Source of the DNA: Arachis hypogaea
Taxonomy: Eukaryota; Streptophyta; Magnoliopsida; Fabales; Fabaceae
NCBI RefSeq assembly: GCF_003086295.3
Contig: NC_092053.1
Span: 90,802,745-90,866,744, forward strand
Length of the DNA stretch: 64,000 nucleotides
Direction: 5' to 3'
The translations under genes were made by a program, and so were the position numbers. Shown in pieces: positions 48,016 to 60,400 of the stretch. A model generated the notes under the pieces. That model had not been told where the DNA came from. It searched no databases and saw only the letters and a list, made by a program, of their open reading frames with translations. Positions within the stretch are counted from its first letter, which is position 1; each line of letters starts with the position of its first letter.

Positions 48016-48797
48016 CATAGGAAAGTGTGGGGGCAAATGCCCCATTAAAATTTTATAAAGGTACATGTATTGTATAGAATAAAAATTTATTTGCCCCATG
48101 TCTCACTCAATAAGTAAATTTGACCACACTTCAATTTTTTTTAATTCTCTTTTATTATTATTCATTTGTAATTCTCTGTCTCCTAAGTAAGGATACTTAA
48201 CTTCATTTTTTGTTTCTTTTTTATTTAGTCAAATATTTATTTTTATGTTTTTATATTTTTAATTCATATAATTATTCTACATTTTATTTTGTAGTTATGT
48301 TATTATATATATTTGTTATTATATAGTTATAATTATTGAATGATAAGATTCATCAGTAATTTAAATTTTGAAATATAGTAATATTAACTAGCAACAAATA
48401 ATAGTTCAAATGAAAAATAAGATCTAAATACACAGATATTTATTGGTGTTTTTGAAGTTAGTTCTATTTTTGCTGGTAATAATGACATCAACTGAAATTT
48501 TAAATTTAGTTATAAATATTATAAAGAGTCAGTTTCATAATTCAATAAGAGATGAATTTTTAAATGATTATTTATTAACATATAATACAAAATTGACATT
48601 TAATTGTATTGACAATGAAAGAATTATTCAATCTTTTAAAAAAAATTATATGTTATTACTTAAATTACTATACAAATATTTTAATCTATTAGTTAAATAA
48701 TTAGAAGACTAATTATATTTTATAATAATAATAAAATATAATTATAAAATTATTATTATATTATATATATTCTGGCCACTGATAAAATTTTTGGACG
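48016..48797 (+). mobile_element. hAT-type transposon fragment
   Basis: Interrupts the LTR remnant. The left side has GTGTGGGGGCAAATGCCCC and the right side AAAATTTTTGGACGGCTC, which resemble the ends of legume TTF-type hAT elements. TCTACATA (left) and TCTACTATA (right) could be a decayed 8-bp target duplication. The frame 48443-48700 contains EFLNDYLLTYNTKLTFNCI and NERIIQSFKKN, which match the C-terminal dimerisation region of TTF/zf-MYM-type hAT transposases. The rest of the transposase is missing. Confidence 0.65.
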
Positions 48798-49021
48798 GCT
48801 CTACTATAAATACACTTATATAAATGTTCTAATTTACTAAATTCTGCCTAAAGTCTTTTGCTAACTTAAGCATCAAAATCTCTTACAGATATTACTTCCA
48901 CCTCGTCACAAGGAATTCGGACGACAACACCGCGATACCAAACAAGTCGGATGCTGCCTCAGAAGAATTCTAGATCCCACGTCGACGCCAAAATCAACAT
49001 TTAAGATAATTCTCGAAATAA

Positions 49022-50020
49022 AATGTATATTCTAATATTATTATCTTAATTTAAAAATAATTAATTTTTTATTTTATCAACTTTCTTACGTTAATAGATC
49101 CTCGTCCATTATTACACATTACACCTAACCAACCAAAAGAGTATGGTTCCCGCGAAAATCCACAAGAAAAACATAAATAATAAAAAAAAAAAAAAGAAAA
49201 TTTAGCCTCTCCAATTCCACAAGAACGTGACGTGCTGCGGTGCTGTTCAGGTAGTGTCCTATCATCTCTGTGTTCATTTTATAGTTATCATTATTATTAT
49301 TTTATCTTTCTGGCAAATTTCTTTAGGTTTTCTTGAGCTACATTTTGGAAGAATTACTGATAGAATCAGACATTTTCTGTTTTATCGAGGTATTAAGTAT
49401 TTAATATCCATTTCAATTGATTCTCAAATCAGAAGATGACACAGGATCTTCGAATTAGCGACTTAAAAGTTAGAAGTATACACTCTTCGCAAGAAAAGTT
49501 TCCATTTATCATTTGCGACTTCAGAATGGGATGAAATGTATGCAAGGAGCTTGATCTAGGTTTTTTATTAGAAAGTGATTCTAAAATGGCAAGTCTCTGC
49601 GAGAAATGTTGCCTCGCTTGCTAAGATTTGATCACTGATTTCGTTTCTGATAGACATAGCACTGTGCAACATTTTTCTTTTCTTTTAGGGTTTGTTTGTG
49701 AGTTGGGATCTTTGGAGGTGACGGCAGGGAAGGGAATGAAGTGTTTGTTATTAGTTTAGAATTACAAGAGCCACTTGTTTGCTTAATGGTTCATGACTCG
49801 TGTATTTATAAATTTAGCTGTAATGTGATTATGAATGTGATTTACTAATTACTAGGTTCAAGGTTAATTTATTTGAGTCTAGTTTAGAAATATCAAAAGA
49901 AGCATGTAATATGTGTATTTTGGAATTTGTTCTCTGTTAGTATGGAATGCTAGGTAGTACGCTTGTGGATTTTTGTTGTAGTTTGAATCACCTTTAATGG
50001 TTTTCTATGTATGCGCAGAC
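49022..50020 (+). promoter_or_regulatory. Upstream region and 5' UTR of the DCD-domain gene
   Basis: A likely leader exon ends at 49250 (TGTTCAG|GTAGTG). The acceptor ATGCGCAG at 50011-50018 leaves 2 nt before the start ATG at 50021. This gives a 768-nt leader intron. No clear TATA box is identified. Confidence 0.55.
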
Positions 50021-52143
50021 ATGAGGTCGAGGAAATTGCACCAAAGAAACGAGGTGCTTGGAGGTTTTCCTGAGTTTGGTGCAATATTCATGTCTAATAG
50101 AAGTACTTTGCAAGAATGTTTTGAGAAGAGATTGTTTGGGCTACCTGTTGGTTACTCTGATTTTGTTCGAAACGTAAAGGAAGGAATGACTCTGTTCCTC
50201 TTTGAATTTGAAGAGCGAAAACTTTATGGGATTTTTGAAGCAACATCAGATGGTGGCATGAATATTGTTCCACAGGCGTATGTTTCAACAGGAAGGTCAT
50301 TCCCTGCGCAGGTGCCAATTTATATGTTCTATTTCATTTGTTTTTTTCCAGTTCAGATATTCTTTTGTTGTTTCTGTTGATTTAAAGATCAGTGATCACT
50401 ATAAGAAAATTCTTATGCTGATCTGTTTTATTGTTGATTCTGTTCTTTATATTGACCAGGTTAAATTCAAAATAAAATGGCACTGTGATCCTTTATCTGA
50501 AGATGAGTTTTATGGTGCCATTAAAGATAATTACTTTGGTTCCTACAAATTCAACTTTGGTCTCACTAAGGAGCAGGTGTGCTTTGTTTACAAGTTTTGG
50601 TTGACATTTATGCTTCATGTTCCTTGATATACTAGTGTGAGAAGTTAGTGTTTATCCATCTGTGTAGGATAGCCTGCTACAAAGCATTGTCCCATGAATT
50701 TAGTGGTGTGTCCATGTGTTTGACACACATGGGGCATGCATATGTATATGTTCAACTATTTATTTATTATGCTTGGACACACTTTGGACATGGCTCACAC
50801 AAGGGCACGTGGGATACTCAACTTGGACAAACTTTTTATTTTTCACATCTATTCTGATGGGCAAACTCATCGGAAAATCCTCTCCAATAGCTTACTTGAT
50901 ATATTTCTAGTCTGCTCTTTGATTATGAATGCGATAACAACAATGGTGGAGAAGGGAATGAAGTTAATATTCAAATGCTCCCTCTAACTAAACATCGAAA
51001 ATCAAAGGATGTCAATTAAACATCTTTCATTAAGTTCACTAATTATGTTATGTATTGGTAGGTGGCCTGCAATTTTTTCAGGATGGGATTTAGTAAGCAT
51101 TGACATATAAAGAATGTCCAAAGTAGTGAAAATTGATGATTTAACATTTATGAATCTAAAGATATTGTAAATCTTGAAACTTACACTCATGTGCCATATT
51201 TGTTTCTTACAATGTTTAAGGATTTGGTGCCTTTGTATCCATTTCTTGTTGATTATTTGTGTCCAGATGATGTATAGTTTTATGATTCTTATTATTTTGA
51301 TGTTAGATTGAGAGCCTTCTGCAGTTGTTCAGTTCAAGAAAGATTGAAGTCCCAAGAACTCCATGTCACAAAAAAAGGAAGAATAAAAAACAGGGTTACA
51401 AGTCTATAAAAGATGTGGGGAAGAAAGGGAGGTTTGCGGAGGTTGAAATCTTCAGAAGGAAGCCTGACAAAATTCATGGCAGTTCAGATATTTCAGAGCT
51501 AGACGTGGAAACATTTTTGGCATCTATTGCTTGTGGAAAATCTGAAGTCACCCATTCTGATGATGCTTATGATCCTGAAAATCCTGGTTTCCATCATTCA
51601 GTTGTCCCTAAGGATCTCAATGCTGCTTTTGGAGAATCACATGAGCTGGTTGCCTTGCAATCAAAGAAAGAAAACTTCAATTTTTCTGCAGAAGACACCT
51701 TGGAATATATACCCTTGTGTTTACCAGATTCTGCTGATGAAGAGGGTTTTGATGTTGGTGAATGTACAGGAGAAGAGCTAGGTAAATTTGTTGACAACAA
51801 ATTGTCTATTATCCCTGTCCCTCAGTTACCACTTGTGTCTAATCTGAGTGATGAAGGATGTAACCAAAAGAAAATGGAGGATTCAGTCACTTCTTCAAAT
51901 GGAAGTCCATGCTCTGGATTAGATAACTCGTCCTTGGCTGCTATTTCCTTCTCAGATGCAGTTGGCTTTCAGTCCAAACCTGGAAGTAATCGTTGTGAAC
52001 TACAGCCAGCCAAGTGTTTGTATTCTGACAACCTGAAAAAGAGAGCCAGTGTGTTTTCCCGGTTAACTTTTCCTTCAAAGAATCAAAATGATCTTAGAAT
52101 GAAGTTAGTGGATCATAAGTTGAGAGTCAAGCAGCATAGTTGA
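50021..52143 (+). CDS. DCD (development and cell death) domain protein (3 coding exons, 414 aa)
   Basis: Exons 50021-50311, 50460-50576 and 51307-52143; GT-AG introns, total 1245 nt with TGA. The DCD domain spans about residues 20-148: GAIFMSNRSTLQECFEKRLFG, then VKEGMTLFLFEFEERKLYG, GGMNIVPQAY, SFPAQVKFKI and KFNFGLTKEQIESLL. A Lys/Arg-rich stretch follows (CHKKRKNKKQGYKS), then a Ser/Asp/Glu-rich tail with no known domain. DCD proteins are plant-specific and several respond to stress, hormones or cell-death programmes; no specific role can be given here. An in-frame ATG at 49997 lies upstream of the acceptor and was not used. The reading frame is intact. Confidence 0.93.
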
Positions 52144-52578
52144 GGACAAATTTCCCAGAATACAAACATTATGATAAAGTTGACATACCAGGAATGTTGG
52201 GTTCCTATTATAACAGGACGTTTCAAGAAATCACTGCCAAATGATGGGATTGGATAGTACATAGTAGTATATTTAGATTGCTGTTTGGATTTGGAAACTG
52301 CATGGTTTTGCCAAAAAAAAGCTAAAAATAGAACCATTGTTAATATACCATGATAGAACAGTGATTCTTGGTCTAATTTTAATAGAAGTGATTTTAGCTT
52401 GAAGTGAGGGAAGCCTAGCCCAACCATTAATCTATGAGAAATCAATCTCATTAGTTTCGTTAATCGTGAGTCACATGATCTTAATGAAGTAACGTCAAGC
52501 TTTCTGATGGATCTATGCTTAACGAGTTCAGTCCAGTCTTTTCTTTTCTTTTTTAGTTTTTGTTTTATTTTTTTATAG

Positions 52579-52661
52579 GGAAATATTTGGTGTTAATGAT
52601 TTGGATGAACCGAAGCAATATGAAGAGCAACATCTCATTCGGCATATGACTGTATTGAGAG
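52579..52661 (+). other. Possible orphan or alternative exon downstream of the DCD gene
   Basis: 83 bp between TTTTATAG and GGTAATG, i.e. with proper acceptor and donor. One frame reads EIFGVNDLDEPKQYEEQHL and then IRHMTVLRG without stops, and has coding-like composition. No continuing exon is seen to 53300. It could be an alternative 3' exon of the DCD gene or the relic of a longer ancestral version. Confidence 0.4.
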
Positions 52662-53750
52662 GTAATGTCATGTATATATGATTTGGGATTCAACTAGTCA
52701 AAAGTAACATGGCACTCGATCAGTTTATGCACACTCAATATATCATGAATTGTTCAGCCATCAATAAGTTAAAAAGCCAAGTATTATAATCTGTACATTT
52801 TTTTAGGAAAAAATAACTCGTGACAATAGTTATTTCTACTTGATAAAGCATGCATTGTTCAGGTGAATGCTGCTATACACCATCTGAAGTTGGGTGTAAT
52901 TCAATGATAAAAAGTTGAAACGATGTTCCAGCTTTGCAGTTCGTCTTTCCCCTTGTTTCTAACTTCCAAAGATTTGTGAACGGAAAATAAAAATAATCAT
53001 CATGTGATCTAATATGATGTATGCTCATTTAGTTTTAATGTTGGTTTCACAATTGGTGGTGTGTTACAACCAAAGAAAATTGGTAAGTAGAAAGGAGTCA
53101 TTTTCAAATAGGCAATGACTAATAGAAGAAACCCTACTCTTGTTGACCTTGATTCGTTGAACTTTTCTCTTATTCTGCGTAGAAGAGGAAAAAGGATAAA
53201 CATTTTGCTAGTACAGAAAAAAATACGGTGATAGAAAATTCCTTTTAAAGCTCTGCATAGCTAAATAACTAAAAGGTTGAACATTCAACGCAATGAAGTA
53301 GGAGACTTAGTTACGCACATTAAGTTAGCTTGCTTCTGTGCTTGATCAACATCGTTTCTTTGCGAATTCGGCTTGAATATTGAAGGTTTAGCTGGATTGT
53401 TTTTGTAGCTTCTACATCGATACATAATTACATAGTTCTCAAACAAGCTAACTCTTATTACCTACTATACAGTTAAACAATGTGAGCATAAATTTAATTA
53501 AACTTAAAAGAAAATGGTGGTCTTAATTACTTCCATATTTCTATCCAATGTTTTGTCAAGAATCTTACCTCATCTTTTTATATATCTACTATATATAACT
53601 TAATAGAGCAAGTTTTGTAGCATGTCTTCATACACGTGTAATCTCAATCTCTCTCATTCTCCCTACATTTTTTCATCCCTCTTTATACCATGCTACCTCT
53701 TTGATGTGTCATGTGGCTCGCTCTCTTTAATAACTATAATTTATATTTTG
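52662..53750. other. Intergenic region downstream of the DCD gene
   Basis: AT-rich, no supported gene or repeat. Confidence 0.5.
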
Positions 53751-53819
53751 GTTTAAAGTGTTGTCATGCATTATTTTTTATTACGGTTTACTTAACTTGT
53801 GTTCTAAAAATATACGTTA

Positions 53820-54241
53820 AATTATAAATTAAAAGATCTTTTTATTGAAAATATAATTTTTAAATTTTTAAAGCATTTGTTTTGTATTTATTCAAAAAAT
53901 CATTTAAATTTTTTTATTAAAAATAGTTTATTATATGTTCTTAAGACACATATTAACTAAGTTTTTTATTATTATTATTTTCTAAATTTTTTGAGTTATA
54001 TAATTTTTTAGATAAATCATTTTCTTCGTAAATATGATTTTAACTAAGTTATGAATCTAATTTTTCATGATGCAACTAATATTTATATTTTTTACAAACA
54101 TTATATGTGTTTACGGTTTTGTAACTTAAGATATAAGTATATATTGCTAAATTTTAATTAAATATACTAAGAAGCAAGTCTCAAGAATACATAGATTAGC
54201 ATTTATTAATAAACGATTTAATTTAAAATATTTTTATTATT
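53820..54241. repeat. AT-rich repeat, copy 1
   Basis: Shares with copies 2 and 3 the order GATTTTAACTAAGTT, ATGAATCTAATTTTTCAT, CAACTAATATT, ACAAACATTAT, AACTTAAGATATAAGTA and ACTAAGAAGCAAGTCT. It is cut on the right by the Pack-MULE-like element. Confidence 0.7.
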
Positions 54242-55895
54242 AGGGTTAGGTACTTTTTTCGTCTTAAGGTTTTGGGTCGAAATCAAATCGTCTCCGACCT
54301 TTTTTTCTTATTAAAATCATCCTCAACGTTACAAAATGTTATAAAATCATCATTTTGTCCAGAAACAACATTTTTTGGATGATTTTACCCTTAAACAAAA
54401 ATTTTAAAAAAAATCTTCAAAAAATGGATTCCACCAGATCCGTCCTCTCCACACCACACTCCCTCACTTCCTTCAGAAGCCGCAAGCTCTTCCCTTAGTT
54501 GCGGCACCTCATGCTACGGTTACCACCAGCGCCACGACGACGACGACGTAGGTTCCAGCTCCGCCGCAACATTGACAGGGAGAATCGGCCAGAGCAGAAA
54601 ACAGAAAAGCTCGTGGATCTGCTGAATGAGGCGGAGGCGAAGAAGAAGGAAGAGGCGTTGGTGGAGCTGAAGCGAGTGGTGAAGGACCTGCAGCAAGGAG
54701 AGGATTTGGCGATTTATAATTTTCTGGGTGTTTTATATTTTTTTCCAAAACTTCAAATCGTACTCTCAACACACCAAACCTTGAAATCGTACTTTCATAA
54801 TGGCGAAAAACGGCATCACCAACTCTCTACTCCCTCTATCCTCCTCCTCTAACCACATAATCCTCAACCTCTCCGAATCTCAATTTCCCCAACCCATTTC
54901 AGCTCATTGGATGCTCCAAACCCCCAATCATTCCTCCTACTTCAACCATAGACCCCTTTTGAAACGGCACACAGAATGTGAAAGGAGTGTACGAGTGGAT
55001 GAAAATCCTTACTTTTGGTGCTGATTCAAATGGTGGTGTTTGGAGCGTGCTTGATGGCAGGGTAGTTGGCAACGAAGTTGTTTAGCTATTTTAGGGGGTT
55101 TTGGGTTCATTTTCGTTCCTCCTCTTTTCGTTCTTATTTATTTTTTATTTTTTTGAAAAACATAAATATCATTTCTTTCTTTTTAATTTTTTTTAAATTT
55201 CTGTTGTTGCTGATTTTAAATCTGAAGTTGCGGTTGATGATTGTTGAATTGTGGTTAAATTCAAAATTTCTGTTGATTTATTTTGTGGATATTGCTATTG
55301 ACTTATTTTGTGGTTATTGTTGTTGTTGAATTTGCTATTGCTGAAATTGCTGAATTTGTTGTTGTTGAATTTGGTTGTTGCTGTTGCTGAATTTAATTTG
55401 TGGGTGGGTAATAGTGATTTAGAATGATGAACAGGTAATAGAGAGAAAGAAGATGTGATGGTTATAGTGGTAGTGGTGATGGTTATGGTGGCTGTGGTAA
55501 TAGCTCTGAGGAAAGGGAGAAAGATGTGTAACAATGATGATGATGACGCAGAAGTTAGTGGTGAGAGTAAGGAAATTTTTTTGTTAAAGGAGAAAAGAAG
55601 AATTGAAAATTTTTTGGGGGGGGGGGGAGGGAGTTCGAAGAGAGTAGGAAGAAAGAGACGGGAAGAAAAGAGATAACGGGGTGGGGTGGGATATTTTTGT
55701 TTTTGTTTTTTAATATTATTTTTATTAGTTTAATTAACTGTTAAAGATAATTTGGTCAAAAATTAAAATTGAGGTAGAAAATAACGATTTTATAATGTTT
55801 TGTAACGTTGAAAATGATTTTCATAAGAAAAAAAGGTCGAAAACGATTTTAATTTTGACTTTAGACCTTAAAGACAAAAAAAGTACTTTAACCTT
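54242..55895. mobile_element. Pack-MULE-like element with long TIRs
   Basis: TIRs of about 115-120 bp: the left arm holds GACCTTTTTTTCTTATTAAAA and CAACGTTACAAAATGTTATAA. The right arm is the complement, with a few changes. The interior contains no transposase but two stretches that look like captured host coding sequence (54424-54720 and 54800-55080). A TTG-repeat (55310-55395), GGT/GAT repeats and a G run (55615-55626) follow. No clear target duplication was found. Confidence 0.75.
54424..54720 (+). pseudogene. Captured gene fragment in the Pack-MULE-like element
   Basis: Starts MDSTRSVLSTPHSLTSFRSR, meets a stop at 54499, and resumes in the same frame (54424 to 54502 is 26 codons) as LRHLMLRLPPAPRRRRRRF and then EQKTEKLVDLLNEAEAKKKE with LVELKRVVKDLQQ. 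The second half resembles the N-terminal part of plant ARM-repeat or U-box proteins as I remember them; this is not certain. The fragment stops without a domain core. Confidence 0.45.
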
Positions 55896-56335
55896 TGATT
55901 TCATAATTTGTACAATTATACCGCTTTTAAAAATATTAAATTAGTTTTTAATTTAAAAAATTTAATTATTTTTATGACACAGATGTATCATCATATGTTT
56001 CAATCCATCAAAAGTATGATTTTAGTTAAGTTGTTGAATCCAATTTTCATTGTATAACTAATATTTGTATATTTTTTTTGGTTACAAACATTAGTCAGAT
56101 TAACTTTTACGGTATATTAACATATAAGTAAAAGAATGTTAATTTCTTATAACTATTAAGGTATATAACTTAATATAAGAAGCAAGTCTATTTTTTTTTA
56201 TTATTACACAATTGTATAGTTTCAGCTTTAGTTAAAAAATTATAGATAATATTTATTAATTTAAAATATTGATTATTCTTATTATTATTTTGTTTGTTTG
56301 TACAATTTTTTAGTTTTTAATTATTCAAGGGTTAC
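55896..56335. repeat. AT-rich repeat, copy 2
   Basis: Contains GATTTTAGTTAAGTTGTTG, AATCCAATTTTCATTG, AACTAATATTTGTATA, ATTAACATATAAGTAAAAG and AAGAAGCAAGTCTA in the same order as copies 1 and 3. Confidence 0.7.
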
Positions 56336-56750
56336 TTGAAAAAGGGTATTTTGGGAGAATCAAGACCGACAACTCTAGCGACAAGAATTGGATAGAAGAT
56401 AGCAGCGCTGATATTTGTAATGACACTTTAACGTCTAAGTTAAAGAGTGTACAAAGAGGTGGAGAGATTAAAGTTAGTGTGTGTATACTTTTGGGGGGCT
56501 TTAAGACCCTCTATTTATATAGTTACGAAGTGACGTCATGAAATCTTTGATTTAGTGAGATTTCTGGTAATTTTTTGCCATCTTTCATTCCAGATATGGA
56601 AGGTCATTGACATCGGAGATCACCGCAATCACAAGTTCCATCCTAAGCACAAGAGTGCTGGTTACCTTGTGTTTGGACCCAGACGCGAGTTTGTGCCCCC
56701 TTGGTTTGACCGGGTCGATGAGTCTAGCACATTAATAAACATCCAATGAT
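56336..56750 (-). repeat. LTR-like debris between repeat copies
   Basis: A GC-richer island with CTTTAAGACCCTCTATTTATA (56499-56519), a form common at LTR transcription starts when reversed, and a short open stretch (56555-56749). No partner copy is visible in the window, so its class is open. Confidence 0.35.
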
Positions 56751-57040
56751 TTTCAATTATAAAATAGTTAAATTATTTTTATGATACTAATTAGGTATAC
56801 ATTAAAAGCAAAATTTTAATTAAGTTATCAAATCCAATTTTTATGGTTGTAACTAATATTTTTGTACAAACATTATTTAGATAAGAATTTGCAATATAAT
56901 AACTTAAGATATAGGTAAAAGGATTAACTTTTTACAACTATTAGGATATATAATATAATATACTAAGAAATAAGTCTAAAAAATTTATTATTACAAAGTT
57001 TAATTTCAAGTGTAACTCTTTAGTTAAGAAATTAGGTAAT
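56751..57040. repeat. AT-rich repeat, copy 3
   Basis: Contains AATTTTAATTAAGTTATCAA, ATCCAATTTTTATGG, GTAACTAATATTTTTGTACA, AATAACTTAAGATATAGGTA and ACTAAGAAATAAGTCT, the same order as copies 1 and 2. Confidence 0.7.
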
Positions 57041-57426
57041 TGTTTTGAGTGTTACCTGAAACGTGAATTTTGGACTTGAATATGAGATCTAAACTCCTTT
57101 TGAGGCAACGTCCGACTTGTTCTTACGCCGAAGTGCTGCCGTCTGAGTTTCTCGTGAGGAGGTGGGGGCTGGTACCTGCAAGAGACTCCAATGTTTAAGT
57201 CAGCAAGGGCTTTAGGCGGCTTTTAGTAGATTAGAATGTAAAATATACCTGAGGGTATCAGTATATTTATATTAGGGATCATAACCACCTTTGTTGGAGT
57301 ATCTCCACCTATGTTGGTGGATAACCGTTCCCTTTATCAGGGGAGTTTGTTAGGATCTGTTTTTTAGAAAAGATAGAGATAGTTAGAGAGATTTGTGGAG
57401 ACAGTTACTTGCTTGGACAAGTAGAG
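57041..57426 (-). repeat. LTR fragment homologous to 47456-49021, opposite strand
   Basis: Reverse complement of the LTR remnant near 47.5-49 kb but without the MITE and hAT insertions. It begins TGTTTTGAGTG at 57041 (LTR 3' terminus on the minus strand) and is cut at 57426 by element E. It shows what the uninterrupted LTR looks like. Confidence 0.75.
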
Positions 57427-60400
57427 TGTAACGACCCAATTTCTGGTACGTCATGATCATACTAGAAACTGAGCGCTACCAACTTGTCTTCCTAATTATT
57501 ATTTATTATTTATTATATGAGCCTGATTCGTTGTTAAAAGCGTAGTTATTTTGCGAGGTACTTTTTTTTTAAAACGTTTGGATTAAAAACAGAATGATTC
57601 ATAATCAATTCACAAATAATAACAGATAAAACAGTTATAAACAACCACACTTATATACATCTCAACAGTTAATAACATTTGGTTATCCAGCCTTTATTAG
57701 AGTAAAGATCTTTAGTTAGAACACCCCTAGATATAGCTAGATAATAACTATATACATATGTATATATACAACATCTCAGGTCTTGACCTGTTCAAGAAGT
57801 CCCTAAGCTGGCACCCAGGCTAGCCTAGACTATATACTCACCTAGTCCCTCTAAACTACTAAAGCGAGGAAAAGTAGATTCTAAGTCTCCAAAACTCGAG
57901 TCAGGTCGAATGTCATCAAAAGGTGGAAGGTCGTCTACTCCTCTGCACGATCATACGTTATCAAAGAGCATCTCTCTAGTACTTCATCGAGTGGCCAAAT
58001 AACAGCAACATCGTATGGAGGACTTAGGCTAAAGTTTGTAGATAAGTGGGGTGCAGATGTTGGCTGGTCTCACCGTATATACATATAAATAGAGGACGAA
58101 TTCACCCTAGACTCAGAAGACTACCTAGAGCAGAATCCTCTTTGCAAACGGTCATCAGCAAACTACGGAAGGGTACCCATGATTCCATCTAGAAGGGGAA
58201 GGGAGAGAGAACGGGTAAGAACTGGAGAGTTCTTAGTAGGGCCGGGGTTATTAGTTAAGTTCATTAATTCTGTGTTGTTTGGTAGACGAATAATAGAATA
58301 TAGAGAAGCAGTAAACAGAAGACAAATAAATAGAGAAAATAGAAAAAACAGAAAATAGAACACAAATAGAAGAATACAAGAAAGTAAAACACAGACACAG
58401 TGAATAGAATACAAACAAAGAAAGCATACATTCAAACAACAATCATAACAGAGGAAATGCGCAACCAAATATGATGCATGTCTAGCCCTAATGCAGGTAA
58501 TGAGCTCATTTGTCGGTTACATACCCGCTCCCGACGTTACCCAGCAACCTCTGTCTGGATAAGGCTTTCCTGTTGGCAATACCCACTGCAAGTAACCTTT
58601 GCCTTGCAGGGCGGCACTTATTAGCCGATATACGCCCAACACACTCACTGTAAGCAACCTTTGTCTTACAAGAGCAACAACACACTCACTGTAAGCAACC
58701 TCTGTCTTACAGCAAAGCATTATAGCAAGGTATCCCAGGAAAGCACTCTCAGTGGTTGTACCACCATCTATCTGACTGCCTCAGTGCAGTAGATGATCAT
58801 ACAAATAACTCTGGAGTTGCCTTAATGCAACAAATGACCTTTCAACAGGCCCTCTGCTTGTTCTCTACTCTATTTATCATAATACTCTTTTCTCCTTATA
58901 TCTCTTTACTCTATTCTAGTTTCTCTTTTCTCTGTATCTCTTTACTTTGCTCTGGTTACTCTGCTCTGATTTCTCTGCTTAACATATGTATTTAAAGCTT
59001 ATGTAAATTTCGGTATTTATAGTTAGTCTGTCCCAAGTATAGGTTCATTAAGTCTATATTGAAATAGTTTAACTTTTCATATTATACCTAACCCTAGTCG
59101 CAACTCAAGAATTAACTATGTTGCCCTAGTTCGTTCACTAGTCTCTGTCTGTTTATCTGTCATTAAAACTTTACAGACTTTTCTTTGGTTTTTATTTTTT
59201 CTTTAACTTTTTATCTTTCCTTTATCTTTGCCTCACTAACATGTTATTACCACTCCCTAAGTGTTTTATGAAGGTAATTATGAGATTCTGCGCTTAAAGT
59301 TGTCTTTCTAAAGCTTTTACAGAAAACTGCCTTTTTCGCATTATTTTAATATTTTTATTAAAATATTATTTTTAATTAAATATTATTATTTAATATTTTA
59401 TTATTATTTATTATTTTATCATTAAAATTTCGAAAATTACCCCACTTTAACTTTTAACCTTTAAAATTCACTTTTTACCACCCGTAACTTTTAATATTTC
59501 TACCTTAACCACCCTAACTTTCAGAAATTACCAAATAACCCTCAAATACCAAATATTTTACTTCCTTGCCCTTTTCAAGATCTAAGGCCTGTTATTCCAT
59601 GTTCTTCATCACACTCATAGTGTTCTTCGTAAATTCTTCAGATTCTTTCTCTGTTTTTACCCGTTTTTCAGTCTCTTCAGCAACCGATTTTTACCAAAAT
59701 TCAAAATAAATTCTCAGCCACTAAAATCCCATCTTCTCTACATGATTTTAACACAAATGGAACCCCAATTTAGGGCCTAGGGTTTCATTTTTTCAGCAGC
59801 TCCAAGAACATGAACTCAAAGCTTGAATTTCATCAAATTTTATCAAAATTTCACCAAATTTTCACCAAGAATCAATCATATATGCAACCAATTTTTAGCA
59901 CAACCAAATCATACAACATTTACACAACTAAAACACAAATAATCAAGTTTAATTTCTTCACACCCTACCTGATTTTACTGCTCCTAATTCGGTTATACTT
60001 TCAGGTGGTCCTTAAGCACTTTTTCCTCCTAAATCACATCAAGAACAACTTTAAATCCACAAACCCTCAACTGACCAAATCTCTCTCAGCATGTTTGGAA
60101 GGGATATATCACCTTAAACACTCTATAAATTAATGTTTCTTGGCCCTCAAGTCAAGTTAAGCATGATTCCTAAGGAAGAACATCAAGAAAACACATGTTT
60201 AAGCATGTTTCCTTGAAAACCGAATTGAAGAGGGAGGGAGACAGCCATCTCACCTTATTTTCAGCCTTGATAACTTACATGGTTATGTAGAGAAAGAATA
60301 GAGGATCATTTTGGTCGGATTGGAATTTTGATTTGAGTTTTAGTTCAGCAGAAATCAAGCTTTGAAGATTTGGAACTAAGAGCTTTTCTCTCCTTTTTCT

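Larger units (their letters stand above)
47150..49021 (+). mobile_element. Old LTR remnant with two nested DNA transposons
   Basis: Segments 47456-47578, 47966-48015 and 48790-49021 align in order, reverse-complemented, with 57041-57426. Shared landmarks are TTGTCCAAG/AAGTAACTG, ATCTCTATCTTT, AACGGTTATCCA, CTCTTACAGATATT/CTCTTGCAGGTA and the 3' end near 49021. The left boundary (about 47150) is not firm. The alignment is broken by the MITE at 47579-47965 and a hAT-like piece at about 48016-48790. Confidence 0.7.

Noticed and set aside
49997..50020. Upstream in-frame ATG for the DCD gene
   Set aside because: It lies before the acceptor ATGCGCAG (50011-50018), so it is intronic. The first exonic ATG is at 50021.
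58163..58468. A 101-codon hydrophobic minus-strand frame repeated at 63300-63605
   Set aside because: Both lie at the same place in the two LTRs of element E. Conservation follows from LTR identity, and composition is Leu/Phe/Cys-rich chance coding from a purine-rich strand.
58500..58725. CRISPR-like short repeats
   Set aside because: Units are contiguous minisatellite repeats without unique spacers, inside an LTR of a plant genome.
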